Source: Thermoactinomyces daqus (GTDB lineage Bacteria > Bacillota > Bacilli > Thermoactinomycetales > Thermoactinomycetaceae). Taken from it: 64,000 nucleotides of DNA. Location of the stretch: NCBI RefSeq assembly GCF_000763315.1, contig NZ_JPST01000022.1, positions 18,520 to 82,519 on the forward strand. Reading direction: 5' to 3'. The stretch's first letter is position 1; every line of letters starts with the position of its first letter. Under the pieces are notes generated by a model. It saw only the letters and a program-made list of their open reading frames with translations. It did no database searches and was not told where the DNA came from. Shown piece by piece: positions 8,432 through 17,350 of this stretch. The translations under genes were made by a program, and so were the position numbers.

Positions 8432-9784
8432 GTGAGCAAGAGGCTGATCATGCAAATTGCCCTGCCGGTTTTTATTGAGAGCGCGCTGATGATGGCTGAC
8501 AGCATCATCCACGTCATCTGGGTGGGCCATCTACTGGGAGGGTTGGCAGTAGCGGCCATCGGAGCCTGTTTTCCGATCATCCTGGCTTTCGCAGCCATCG
8601 CCGGCGGAGCGGCCAGAGTCGCCACAACCCCGATTTTGCAGCATTTTCAAGCCAAAAATAAGGAAAAGATGCAGACCTATGTGAACCTGTCCTGGTCTTT
8701 CGGTGTTTGTCTGGTCGTCATCATGACCGCAGGGGGATATTTTTCTTCCCGATCGCTGCTTGCCTTGTTTGGAACCCCTGAAGCTGTCATCGGGCTGGCG
8801 GGCGGCTATCTGCGGATCATGATGCTCGGTTTTGCCGTTATGTACCTGTCCTTCCTCACCGTTTCCATGCTCAGGGGTGTCGGAAATGTTGTTGCCCGGA
8901 TGCTGTTCGTGGCGATTTCCATCGTGGGAAATCTGGTTCTGGTTCCCTTGTTTATCGAAGGAACCGGTCCGTTTCCGAAATGGGGATTAAACGGGGTTGC
9001 CATTGCTGCGCTGATCGTTTCCGTCATCGCCATCATCGTCAGCTTGTGGTACATCCGGCGCCGCGTAAAAGGTCTCCTTACCAGGCCGACCGGTTGGCAA
9101 TTCAACGGTAAATTAATGGCCGCCTTCTTGCCTGCGGGGATGCCGGTCTTTATGCAGCAGTTGATGCTGGCTTTGGGCTATGCCTGTATCCTGTTTTTTG
9201 TCAATCCCTTTGGCAGCGATGCAATTGCGGTTTTTTATGTGACCAGCAGGATCGACTCCATCGCCGCCATGCCTTCGATCGCAGTGATGATTGCGATTTC
9301 GGTGCTCACCGGAAAAACATTGCAAGCGGGCAGGTTTTCGGAGATCCCAAATCTCTTCCGCCGGGGACTGATCGTCAACCTTCCCGTCGTTCTGCTCATT
9401 TCTCTGCTCTGTTTTTTCGCTCCTCATTTCATCATGGAGCTGTTTATCAATGATCCGAACATTGTGAGCATCGGAATCGGATATTTCCGAATCGTCAGTC
9501 TCGGTTATTTGCTCTTCAGCGTTTTATACGTGTGCAACGGCATTATCACCGGGGTGGGGAAAAGCGGGATCATTACTCTTTTTTCTCTCGCTTCCCTCGT
9601 TGTGGTCAGGGTGCCGGCCGCAGCATTCCTTACACAAGCTGGTTTTAAGGTGAACGGTGTATGGTTGGCCATCCTGGCCAGTTTTGTCGCGCTGGCTGCC
9701 TGCAGTCTGTTCTACTATCTTTTTGGTTCATGGAAAAAAGGGTGGAAGATGACGGTCATGGAATCTTCAGGGATGAAATCATGA
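8432..9784 (+). CDS. Second MATE family efflux protein
   Basis: A 450-residue polytopic membrane protein of the MATE superfamily (LPVFIESALMMADSIIHVIWVGHL, an internal repeat of two six-helix halves). The GTG start at 8432 has GCGGAGTGA upstream. It is clearly diverged from the preceding MATE gene, so the pair is not a recent duplication. Its stop overlaps the start of the acyltransferase-like gene by four bases, indicating co-transcription with polyketide genes and supporting a role in product export. Confidence 0.83.
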   Translation: MSKRLIMQIALPVFIESALMMADSIIHVIWVGHLLGGLAVAAIGACFPIILAFAAIAGGAARVATTPILQHFQAKNKEKMQTYVNLSWSFGVCLVVIMTAGGYFSSRSLLALFGTPEAVIGLAGGYLRIMMLGFAVMYLSFLTVSMLRGVGNVVARMLFVAISIVGNLVLVPLFIEGTGPFPKWGLNGVAIAALIVSVIAIIVSLWYIRRRVKGLLTRPTGWQFNGKLMAAFLPAGMPVFMQQLMLALGYACILFFVNPFGSDAIAVFYVTSRIDSIAAMPSIAVMIAISVLTGKTLQAGRFSEIPNLFRRGLIVNLPVVLLISLLCFFAPHFIMELFINDPNIVSIGIGYFRIVSLGYLLFSVLYVCNGIITGVGKSGIITLFSLASLVVVRVPAAAFLTQAGFKVNGVWLAILASFVALAACSLFYYLFGSWKKGWKMTVMESSGMKS

Positions 9785-10737
9785 GGGATAAAATGGTTTT
9801 TATGTTTTCCGGTCAGGGTTCGCAATACTTTCATATGGGAAAAGCGTTTTATGACCACGAACCTGAATTCCGGGAACAGATGAACCGGTTGGATGCCGTT
9901 TTTCAAGAGCTTTCGGGCAACTCCCTGATCCGGTATCTCTATGATGAACGTCGCTCCAAAAGCGATGAGTTTGTTGATTTGTTCTATACCCATCCGGCCA
10001 TTTTCATGGTTGAGGTGGCGACGGCCCACATGCTGATGTCGAAAGGGATCCGGCCTCAGGCGGTGATCGGTTCCAGCATGGGGGAATATGCTGCCGCCGT
10101 GGTCGCCGGCGCGCTGGATGCGGAAGACGGTTTGCGCTGTCTGTTCGATCAAGCCCGTCTGCTCAAGGCGCTCTCTCCGCCCGGGGGGATGATCGCAGTT
10201 CTGACTTCGCCGGCACTCTATGATGAGGTACCTGTCATTCACCATCATGCGCAGTTGGCTGCGGTGAATCATCAGTCCCATTTTGTGCTGGCGGGAAATG
10301 AAGAGGGGCTGGATGTGGTTGAGAGATATCTGCGAATGAAGGATATCACGCACCTGCGTCTTCCCGTGACCGTCCCGTTTCATTCTGCGCATATTGATGC
10401 CGCGGGAGAAGCGGTGCGGGAGCGTTTGTGGCAAGTTACGTTCCGGCCTCCGCGCATTCCGTTCTATTCTTCAGTGACCGGAAGGCGGATGCCTCATTTG
10501 ACAGCGAATTATTTTTGGGATGTTTTAAGACAACCGATCCGGTTTGGCGAGGCTTTAAATGAAGCGGTCGCCCATGGAGTGACTTTTATTGATTTGGGAC
10601 CTTCAGGTACCTTGGCCAACCTGGCAAATGCTCACTTCCGGACAAAACGGGATCTTCATGTTTTCAGCCTGCTCTCCCCGTTCACCGGTCATCAAAAGGC
10701 TTTGGAAATGTTGTATGCCCGGTTGCTTCAGCCGTGA
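9781..10737 (+). CDS. Trans-acting acyltransferase-like protein, probably a proofreading acyl hydrolase
   Basis: A 318-residue FabD/PksC-fold protein. GQGSQ is at residues 11-15, the nucleophile Ser99 lies in GSSMGEY, and VPFHSAH carries the catalytic His. In malonyl transferases an Arg in the LVxxRG helix binds the malonyl carboxylate. The equivalent residue here is Gln124 (LFDQARLL), and the usual GHSLGE is GSSMGE. From recall, loss of that Arg marks the PedC/PksD-type acyl hydrolases that remove stalled chains from ACPs in trans-AT systems; a malonyl transferase with altered motifs is the alternative. The ATG overlaps the MATE stop (ATGA). Confidence 0.72.
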   Translation: MRDKMVFMFSGQGSQYFHMGKAFYDHEPEFREQMNRLDAVFQELSGNSLIRYLYDERRSKSDEFVDLFYTHPAIFMVEVATAHMLMSKGIRPQAVIGSSMGEYAAAVVAGALDAEDGLRCLFDQARLLKALSPPGGMIAVLTSPALYDEVPVIHHHAQLAAVNHQSHFVLAGNEEGLDVVERYLRMKDITHLRLPVTVPFHSAHIDAAGEAVRERLWQVTFRPPRIPFYSSVTGRRMPHLTANYFWDVLRQPIRFGEALNEAVAHGVTFIDLGPSGTLANLANAHFRTKRDLHVFSLLSPFTGHQKALEMLYARLLQP

Positions 10738-11582
10738 ATCCCCAGAGTGAGGAAGTGAAATCATTGAATCCATCCGGTTCCTATCATATCAAAACGATTG
10801 CCAATAATGTGGAGGCTGAGATCAATCGCTTAAAGGCGCAGGTCGACTTGTTTTGGCAAAGTGAATGGAAACATTACCAGGAGTTCGGTCTGGATCAAGC
10901 CGGTTCAATTGTGGAGTTGGGATCGGGCCCCGGTTTTCTTGTGGAAAAACTGTTGGTACATATTCCGGGAGCCGAGGTGACGGCCGTGGAGATCGATCCG
11001 CTCCTGGTCGAGTATGCCGGTAATTATTTGGCAAAACAAAAGTTGGACAGGTGGCAGGTGATTGAAGGCTCGATCACGGATACCGGGCTGGAGGATGATT
11101 CGTTTGATTTTGCCATTGCCAGATTGGTGCTGGAGCATTTGCCTGACCCTCTCGAGGCCGTTCGGGAAATTTACCGAATCGTAAAGCCGGGAGGGAAAGT
11201 GATCGTCATCGACAATGATTTTGAAATGCACATCATGACCTATCCGCCGGTTTCCGGTTTGCGCGAGCTTTACGATGCTTATTGCAAGGCGCGTGCGGCT
11301 GAGGGAGGCAATCCGAAAATCGGGAGAGAACTCCCGCGCATCCTGAAAGAAGGCGGTTTTACCGATGTGGAATTTGAAATCATCAGTGCCCACAGCGCGC
11401 TTCTGGGGGATGAGATGTTTTTCAGATCGGAGGGGATCGGGATCCCGTATAAGCTGGTTCAGGACGGCTTTTTATCCAGTAAAGTGCTGGGGCAAATTTC
11501 CCTCGGTTGGAGAAAAATGATCCGGGATGAACATCATTCGGTTATTCGCCAGCTGTATATGGCGGTGGGGAAGAAAGATTGA
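10734..11582 (+). CDS. SAM-dependent class I methyltransferase
   Basis: 282 residues with a Rossmann methyltransferase core: motif I VELGSGPGFL, an acidic residue ending strand 2 (VEID), FDFAIARLVLEHLPDP, and a post-motif IVKPGGKVIVID. The long C-terminal part is typical of small-molecule O- or C-methyltransferases; the substrate is unknown. The GTG start overlaps the previous stop (GTGA), so it is translated with the acyl-hydrolase-like gene. A strong terminator follows, making it the last gene of this operon. Tailoring of the polyketide is the likely role (inference). Confidence 0.82.
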   Translation: MNPQSEEVKSLNPSGSYHIKTIANNVEAEINRLKAQVDLFWQSEWKHYQEFGLDQAGSIVELGSGPGFLVEKLLVHIPGAEVTAVEIDPLLVEYAGNYLAKQKLDRWQVIEGSITDTGLEDDSFDFAIARLVLEHLPDPLEAVREIYRIVKPGGKVIVIDNDFEMHIMTYPPVSGLRELYDAYCKARAAEGGNPKIGRELPRILKEGGFTDVEFEIISAHSALLGDEMFFRSEGIGIPYKLVQDGFLSSKVLGQISLGWRKMIRDEHHSVIRQLYMAVGKKD

Positions 11583-11637
11583 TCAAGCGGGAAGCACAGC
11601 CGGTCTTGGCATCATGCAGCCTCTTATCCGCCGAAGC

Positions 11638-11678
11638 AGACTCCCTGGTTTCTTCAGGAAACTTGGGAGTCTATTTTT
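11638..11678 (+). terminator. Rho-independent terminator ending the polyketide operon
   Basis: AGACTCCC pairs with GGGAGTCT, and an inner GTTTC/GAAAC stem continues the hairpin. ATTTTTG follows. It separates the methyltransferase from rmlA. Confidence 0.85.
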
Positions 11679-11721
11679 GAATGCGGGGCCTGCCCCGGAG
11701 CCTTGAGAGAGGAGGATGTGC

Positions 11722-12621
11722 ATGAAAGGGATTGTTCTGGCGGGCGGCACTGGAACCCGTCTCTATCCGTTGACCAAGGTGATTTGCAAGCAACTGTTGC
11801 CCGTCTACGATAAACCGATGATCTACTATCCATTGTCCGTCCTGATGTTGGCCGGGATCAGGGATATCCTGATCATCTCCACCCCGCAGGATACTCCGCT
11901 GATTCAACAATTATTGGGGGATGGAGCCGATCTCGGCATCCGCTTGTCGTATGCGATTCAACCTTCACCTGATGGGATCGCCCAGGCTTTTCTCATCGGG
12001 GAAGAATTTATCGGCCGTGACCGGGTGGCGCTTATCCTGGGGGATAACATTTTCTACGGTCATGGTCTGACGCCCATTCTGCGAAGAGTGGCGGCGAGGA
12101 AGAAGGGGGCCACCATTTTTGGCTACAACGTCAGAGACCCGCAGCGCTTCGGTGTGGTAGAATTTGATGAAGCGAACAGGGTGATTTCAATTGAAGAAAA
12201 GCCTGCTAATCCGAAATCTAATTATGCTATCACCGGTTTTTATTTTTACGATAATGATGTGGTGGAGATTGCCAAACAGATAAAACCATCCGCCCGGGGA
12301 GAGTTGGAGATAACCGATGTGAACAAAGTCTACCTGGATATGGGAGCCCTGCACGTGGAATTGATGGGGCGAGGGTTTGCCTGGCTGGATACGGGAACGC
12401 ATGAAACCCTTTTGCAAGCTTCCCAATTTATCGAGACGATCGAGAAACGTCAGGGTCTGAAGGTGGCATGTCTGGAGGAGATCGCTTACCACATGGGCTA
12501 TATTCGCGACAAAGATTTGCGGAGATTGGCAGAACCGATGCAGAAAAACGAATATGGGCAGTATCTGCTCTCGGTGATCGGGCGCAAGAAAATCCACAAC
12601 GGACAGGAGGAAGCAACATGA
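11722..12621 (+). CDS. rfbA: Glucose-1-phosphate thymidylyltransferase
   Basis: A ~299-residue nucleotidyltransferase with the RmlA signature [33 protein letters not shown] and [10 protein letters not shown]. It makes dTDP-glucose from glucose-1-phosphate and dTTP, the first step to dTDP-deoxysugars. ATG 11722 is preferred because GGAGG lies 6 bp upstream; the ATG at 11716 touches that site. It overlaps rmlB by four bases. No rmlC or rmlD is in the window, so the pair feeds dTDP-4-keto-6-deoxyglucose rather than a full rhamnose pathway here, fitting a tailoring role for the neighbouring glycosyltransferase relic. Confidence 0.93.
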   Translation: MKGIVLAGGTGTRLYPLTKVICKQLLPVYDKPMIYYPLSVLMLAGIRDILIISTPQDTPLIQQLLGDGADLGIRLSYAIQPSPDGIAQAFLIGEEFIGRDRVALILGDNIFYGHGLTPILRRVAARKKGATIFGYNVRDPQRFGVVEFDEANRVISIEEKPANPKSNYAITGFYFYDNDVVEIAKQIKPSARGELEITDVNKVYLDMGALHVELMGRGFAWLDTGTHETLLQASQFIETIEKRQGLKVACLEEIAYHMGYIRDKDLRRLAEPMQKNEYGQYLLSVIGRKKIHNGQEEAT

Positions 12622-13594
12622 AATTGCTGGTGACCGGGGGAGCCGGCTTTATTGGGAGCAACTTTATCCGCTATATGGCGAACCGGTATCCGGAATATGA
12701 GATCATCAATCTCGATCTGTTGACTTACGCCGGGAATCGGGAGAATTTGCAAGACGTGGAGACACATGCCAACTATCGCTTTGTCAAAGGGGACATTGGC
12801 GACAGAAATCTGGTGGAGTCGCTTGTGGGGAACGGGGTGGAGGTGATTGTCAACTGCGCGGCGGAGTCGCATGTGGATCGCAGTATCAAAAATCCGGATA
12901 TTTTTGTTAAAACCAATATCGTCGGGACGCACGTCCTTTTGGAGGCGGCAAGAAAACATAAAGTAAAAAAATTCCTGCAAGTATCTACTGATGAAGTGTA
13001 TGGCTCACTCGGCGAAACCGGCGTTTTTACCGAAGAGACAGGGCTGGCTCCCAACAGTCCGTACTCGGCCAGCAAAGCAAGTGCGGATCTGTTGGTTCGC
13101 GCTTATCATGAAACGTTGATTTGCCGGTAAACATCAACCGTTGTTCCAATAATTACGGCCCCTACCAGTTTCCGGAGAAATTGATTCCGCTGATGATTAC
13201 CCATGCCCTCGAGGATCAGGAATTGCCCGTTTACGGGGACGGCCTCCATGTGCGCGACTGGCTGCATGTGGAAGACCATTGTGCGGCCCTTGACAGGGTG
13301 ATCCATCGGGGCAAGGACGGAGAAGTTTATAACATCGGCGGAAATAATGAGAGAACCAATCTTGAAATTGTAAAACTGATTTTGAAGGTTCTCGGGAAAT
13401 CAGAGGAATTGATCCGATTTGTCGAAGACCGGTTGGGCCATGACCGGCGCTATGCGATCCATTCGGCCAAGATCCAAAGAGAATTGGGCTGGAAGCCAAA
13501 GTATACTCTCGAAGATGGCCTCAGGCAAACCATTCAATGGTATCTGGACAACCGGGACTGGTGGGAACGGATCAAAAAGCGCGCGAACGGGTAA
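12618..13594 (+). pseudogene. rfbB: dTDP-glucose 4,6-dehydratase, frameshifted
   Basis: Two frames together make a full RmlB. The first half runs to TAA 13128-13130 and carries GGAGFIGSN (NAD binding), STDEVYGSL and the YSASK catalytic motif. From 13118 the second frame continues with [20 protein letters not shown] through the normal C-terminus. Around 13116-13118, ACG-TT-GAT-TTG should read ACG-TTN-GAT-TTG, so one base is missing. As written, the enzyme is truncated after the catalytic Tyr-Lys and loses its substrate domain. A sequencing error is the main alternative. The ATG overlaps the rfbA stop. Confidence 0.88.
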
Positions 13595-13709
13595 TGGCCC
13601 TGCCCGGAATGTTGGATTGTTCTGTGTTCACTTCTTTTTCTCATTTGGTAAAATGAGCTTGTTCTCATAAGTAGAGAATTCAAAAAAATAAGGAGTGCAC
13701 AGACAAAGA

Positions 13710-14948
13710 ATGGATGGGAATCGTGAAAAAGTTGAAGCCAAAATGACAAACCAGGAAGAACCGCACATTGCCGGAGATTTGTCGGGAAGCAAACCCAAGC
13801 CTTTCCTCAGCGTACGTTCAAAACGAAAGATGTATAAAATGATGTCCTTTATTTTCAGCGTCATCCTCATCCCGCTCATCATGACCATTCTGCTCAGTGC
13901 TTACGAGGATGAAACCAATGCTTGGGTGCGTCATTTGTTTGCCGGGAAGAAGAAAGAGACCTATACCGAAACGATCAAAAGGCTGGCCGCCAGCGGCAAT
14001 CTGCCGGACTACCGATGCGGCCCGATCGGGACTGCGATTCAGGAAGTGATAAACCGTTGCGGAAAACCGGTTAAGCGGACGGATGTTTATGAGATTGACG
14101 GTTCCAATTCGAGCCTGTTCTATCTCGATGGAAACAGCAAGTTGATTGGGCTTGATTTTCAAAATGAAAAGTTGAAAAGCATCATGATCCAGGCGCGGAA
14201 AAACGAGTCGTTGCTGATCAGCGAGGTCAAACGCGTTTTCGGGCCCCCCTCCGAAACCAATGAAGGAAAATCGGATATGTCGGATCTTGAGACGTATTAT
14301 CAATATAATTTGAACTCTTATCACGTAACCTTCTCGTACAGCTCGAAAACCAATAAATTGGACAGGTTCACATTAGAAACCACCAGCAACTTCCCTTATG
14401 ACGGCAGACCGCGCACCCAGTTTGTAACAGCCGCCCATCCGGTGGGCAGCGACAAACGGATCAGCCCCGAGGGTGGATTGTCGGCGGCGAAACAGCTGAA
14501 GCAGTGGATCAGCCGGGGGGACCTGGGCAACTACGATTGCGGGCCGTTGGGCACTTCCCTGCAACAAGTGGCAGCGGGCACCTGTGGTGATTATGAAAAC
14601 AATGTGTCTTCCCGTATAGTGAGTGACCAGGAGAAAGGGCTGGGCTTTCGGTTTAAAGACAGGGAAATACAGCTCAAATTTTTCAAGGACCGGTTGACAT
14701 CGATCAGCGTCAGAGAAACGGAACAACCTCTTCCGATCACCAAAGAGAACATTGAGCGGGTGTTTGGAAAACCGGATCGTGACAAAAGCTCCTTTGACAT
14801 TCTTGACGGGAAGTTTGTCTCCTACAAACTGAATGACAAAAAAGCGGACTTTTTCTTCAACGACAAAGGTGAACTGGATTATATCTGGCTTCGCAAAAGC
14901 GGACTCTACGATGATGAATTCGGCACTTTGTTGCCGCAGAACGAATAG
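13710..14948 (+). CDS. Membrane-anchored protein with duplicated DUF4309-like domain
   Basis: About 412 residues. A basic cytoplasmic N-terminus is followed by one transmembrane helix (residues ~45-65, FIFSVILIPLIMTILLSA) and an extracytoplasmic part. That part has an internal duplication: LPDYRCGPIGTAIQEVINRC near residue 105 and LGNYDCGPLGTSLQQVAAGT near 270, each followed by a strand-rich region ending in a VFGxP motif. The pattern recalls DUF4309 proteins of bacilli (tentative). Paired Cys residues in each copy could form disulfides. The function is unknown. The start is uncertain because AAGGAG lies 14 bp before ATG 13710 and touches an in-frame GTG at 13695. Confidence 0.65.
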   Translation: MDGNREKVEAKMTNQEEPHIAGDLSGSKPKPFLSVRSKRKMYKMMSFIFSVILIPLIMTILLSAYEDETNAWVRHLFAGKKKETYTETIKRLAASGNLPDYRCGPIGTAIQEVINRCGKPVKRTDVYEIDGSNSSLFYLDGNSKLIGLDFQNEKLKSIMIQARKNESLLISEVKRVFGPPSETNEGKSDMSDLETYYQYNLNSYHVTFSYSSKTNKLDRFTLETTSNFPYDGRPRTQFVTAAHPVGSDKRISPEGGLSAAKQLKQWISRGDLGNYDCGPLGTSLQQVAAGTCGDYENNVSSRIVSDQEKGLGFRFKDREIQLKFFKDRLTSISVRETEQPLPITKENIERVFGKPDRDKSSFDILDGKFVSYKLNDKKADFFFNDKGELDYIWLRKSGLYDDEFGTLLPQNE

Positions 14949-14983
14949 GAAGGAAAGCCGGTTATCAAGGTCGCATTTTATGA

Positions 14984-15012
14984 TTGACAAGTATGATTTT
15001 GGGGAATAATAT
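14984..15012 (+). promoter_or_regulatory. Sigma-A promoter for the yezD-sulfate transport unit
   Basis: TTGACA (14984-14989) and TAATAT (15007-15012) are spaced 17 bp apart, a near-consensus vegetative promoter. It is the only good promoter seen before yezD and sbp. Confidence 0.65.
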
Positions 15013-15063
15013 TATATAAAATATTCTATATTTGTTGATTGAATTAAATGGGATCCTGTCGCC

Positions 15064-15092
15064 ATAATCTCGACTAACATACTTGAGATTAT
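15064..15092 (+). promoter_or_regulatory. Inverted repeat in the 5' leader of the sulfate unit
   Basis: ATAATCTC (15064-15071) and GAGATTAT (15085-15092) form a perfect 8-bp stem with a 13-nt loop, about 45 nt into the predicted transcript. It could be an operator or an RNA element. I see none of the conserved SAM-riboswitch blocks. Confidence 0.45.
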
Positions 15093-15174
15093 AAAGATCG
15101 AAGGATGCAGCCCAATCTGACTGTTTCTATTCTCCAAGGCGGATGGGTTTCCTTTATGGATGGAGGGGATCTTC

Positions 15175-15321
15175 TTGTCTGATCATCCATACGGGATTGA
15201 CGAACAGTGGATTGAGCGCATTATTCGGGCATTGGAAGGGCTGAAATACGGATCTGTATTGATAACCGTTCACGATTCCAGGATTGTTCAGATTGACCGC
15301 ACAGAAAAAATAAGAGGCTGA
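15175..15321 (+). CDS. YezD-like small protein (DUF2292)
   Basis: A 48-residue protein that resembles YezD/DUF2292: a helical N-terminus, LEGLKYGSVLITVHDSRIVQ and a terminal IDRTEK. The TTG start has GGAGGGG 6 bp upstream. Such proteins are often encoded next to sulfate or sulfonate transport genes, and this one sits directly before sbp-cysTWA. The biochemical role is not established. It is too short for standard gene length cut-offs and easily missed. Confidence 0.8.
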   Translation: MSDHPYGIDEQWIERIIRALEGLKYGSVLITVHDSRIVQIDRTEKIRG

Positions 15322-15373
15322 CACTCAAGAATCATTTTCATAATCAAATATTGCGCCGATCGGACAACCGAAG

Positions 15374-15430
15374 GCTCCAGTAATCTTGCCATGCACAGGC
15401 AGGTTTATTGGAGCTTTTTTATTTTTTGAA
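15374..15430 (+). terminator. Terminator/attenuator just before sbp
   Basis: GCTCCAGTAA (15374-15383) pairs with TTATTGGAGC (15405-15414, one G-U pair), with an inner TGCC/GGCA stem, followed by TTTTTTATTTTTT. Only 18 bp separate it from the sbp start and its ribosome site, so no promoter fits after it. Transcription of sbp must pass through it, which suggests attenuation. Confidence 0.75.
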
Positions 15431-15448
15431 TGGAGAGGAGAAAAACGG

Positions 15449-16468
15449 ATGAAAAGGTTATTGATGTTACTGGTTTCGCTCAGTTTGGTGGCAGGGATTT
15501 CGGGATGCGGCCCATCCTCCGGATCCGGGAAGAACGAAGTGGAGCTTTTGAATGTTTCATATGATCCGACCCGTGAATTTTATCAGGACTTCAACCGGCA
15601 ATTTGCCGCGTATTGGAAGAAAAAGACGGGGGAAACGGTGACGATCAAACAGTCGCATGGCGGTTCGGGGCAACAATCGCGGTCAGTTCAGGACGGATTG
15701 GATGCAGATGTGGTCACTTTGGCCCTCTCTTATGATATCGATGCGATCGCCAAGAAGGGCCTGATCAGCCAAGACTGGCAAAAGAGGCTGCCGGAGAACA
15801 GCTCGCCCTACACTTCGGCGATTGTCTTTCTGGTGAGAAAGGGAAATCCGAAAGGAATCAAGGATTGGGATGACTTGGTCAAACCGGGGATATCCGTCAT
15901 TACCCCCAATCCCAAAACTTCGGGCGGAGCAAGGTGGAACTATTTGGCCGCATGGGGTTATGCACTGAAAAAGAATAAGGGAGATCAGGCGAAAGCAAGA
16001 GATTTTGTGACCAGATTATATCGGAATGTCCCTGTCCTGGATTCGGGTGCGCGTGGGGCGACGACGACGTTTGTGGAGCGGGGAATCGGTGATGTGCTGT
16101 TGGCTTGGGAAAACGAAGCACTGCTGTCGCAGAAAGAGTTTGGCAAAGACAAATTTGAAATTGTGTATCCCTCGCAAAGCATTTTGGCGGAACCGCCGGT
16201 AGCGGTTGTCGACAAAGTCGTGGACCGGCACGGAACGCGCAAGGTGGCACAAGCTTATCTGGACTATTTGTATTCGGATGAGGGGCAGGAGATCGCCGCC
16301 AAACATTTTTATCGTCCGCGTTCGCCGAAAGTTGCGGCAAAATACGCAAGCCAGTTTCCGAAAATCGATTTGTTCACCATCGATGAGGTATTCGGCGGTT
16401 GGGAAAAAGCGCAGAAAACCCACTTTGCCGACGGAGGCATCTTTGATCAGATCTATCAGAAAAAATGA
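15449..16468 (+). CDS. sbp: Sulfate ABC transporter substrate-binding lipoprotein
   Basis: A ~339-residue secreted binding protein with a lipoprotein signal peptide (basic start, hydrophobic core, lipobox GISGC). Family features are [35 protein letters not shown] and [11 protein letters not shown], the oxyanion-contacting segments of Sbp/CysP proteins. It captures sulfate (or thiosulfate) at the membrane surface for CysTWA. ATG 15449 has GGAGAGGAG about 8 bp upstream. It is the first of four transporter genes. Confidence 0.93.
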   Translation: MKRLLMLLVSLSLVAGISGCGPSSGSGKNEVELLNVSYDPTREFYQDFNRQFAAYWKKKTGETVTIKQSHGGSGQQSRSVQDGLDADVVTLALSYDIDAIAKKGLISQDWQKRLPENSSPYTSAIVFLVRKGNPKGIKDWDDLVKPGISVITPNPKTSGGARWNYLAAWGYALKKNKGDQAKARDFVTRLYRNVPVLDSGARGATTTFVERGIGDVLLAWENEALLSQKEFGKDKFEIVYPSQSILAEPPVAVVDKVVDRHGTRKVAQAYLDYLYSDEGQEIAAKHFYRPRSPKVAAKYASQFPKIDLFTIDEVFGGWEKAQKTHFADGGIFDQIYQKK

Positions 16469-16501
16469 CCGGTTTGCTGAGAAAGTGAAGGGGGAGGTTT
16501 C

Positions 16502-17338
16502 ATGGCGAAAAGGTTGGCAAAAAAGAGCATCATTCCCGGATTTGGCCTGACTATGGGCTATACCCTGGTTTACCTGAGTTTGATCGTACTGATTCCGCTC
16601 TCGCTGATCTTTTACAAGACGGCCAGTTTATCTTGGAAAGAGTATTGGGATGTGGTGACCGATCCGCGAGTCATCGCTTCTTACCGGCTCACCTTTGGCG
16701 CATCCTTTGTCGCTTCCGTCATCAATGCCGTATTCGGGACGCTGATCGCCTGGGTTTTGGTTCGTTATGATTTTATCGGAAAACGGCTGGTGGACGGGAT
16801 TGTCGATCTGCCGTTTGCGCTGCCTACAGCTGTTGCCGGGATCGCTCTGACTTCGGTCTATTCCGACAACGGATGGATCGGCAAGTTTTTGGCTCCCTTG
16901 GGGATCAAAGTGGCTTTTACTCCGCTTGGTGTCATAGTTGCTTTAACTTTTATCGGCTTTCCGTTTGTGGTGCGAACGATCCAGCCCGTTTTACAGGACT
17001 TGGATCATCAGTTGGAGGAGGCTGCTTTTTCGCTCGGGGCCAGTCGGCTGCAAACCTTTGTCAGGGTGTTGTTTCCTCCGTTGTTGCCCGCACTCCTGAC
17101 CGGCTTTGCCCTCGCTTTTGCCCGGGCTTTGGGAGAATACGGTTCCGTAATTTTTATTTCCGGCAATATGCCAATGGTGACAGAGGTGACCCCTCTGCTC
17201 ATCGTGACCAAGCTGGAGCAGTATGACTATGCAGGAGCTACTGCGATTGCTTCAGTGGTCTTGATTGCTTCCTTTATCTTGCTTTTTATAATCAATTGTT
17301 TGCAATGGGTTAGTGGCCGGCGTTATTTCATCGGATAA
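16502..17338 (+). CDS. cysT: Sulfate ABC transporter permease CysT
   Basis: A 278-residue permease with about six hydrophobic helices and the binding-protein-dependent transport EAA loop (EEAAFSLGASRLQTF), where it contacts the CysA ATPase. The segment DLPFALPTAVAGIAL is typical of CysT/CysU. GGGGGAGG precedes the ATG. It forms a heteromeric channel with CysW, encoded 12 bp downstream. Confidence 0.93.
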   Translation: MAKRLAKKSIIPGFGLTMGYTLVYLSLIVLIPLSLIFYKTASLSWKEYWDVVTDPRVIASYRLTFGASFVASVINAVFGTLIAWVLVRYDFIGKRLVDGIVDLPFALPTAVAGIALTSVYSDNGWIGKFLAPLGIKVAFTPLGVIVALTFIGFPFVVRTIQPVLQDLDHQLEEAAFSLGASRLQTFVRVLFPPLLPALLTGFALAFARALGEYGSVIFISGNMPMVTEVTPLLIVTKLEQYDYAGATAIASVVLIASFILLFIINCLQWVSGRRYFIG

Positions 17339-17350
17339 GGAGGGAGGAAT

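Noticed and set aside
15019..15430. SAM riboswitch (S-box) in the sulfate leader
   Set aside because: The conserved GAGGGA and CCGGCAACC-type blocks are not present; only a simple inverted repeat and a terminator are seen.
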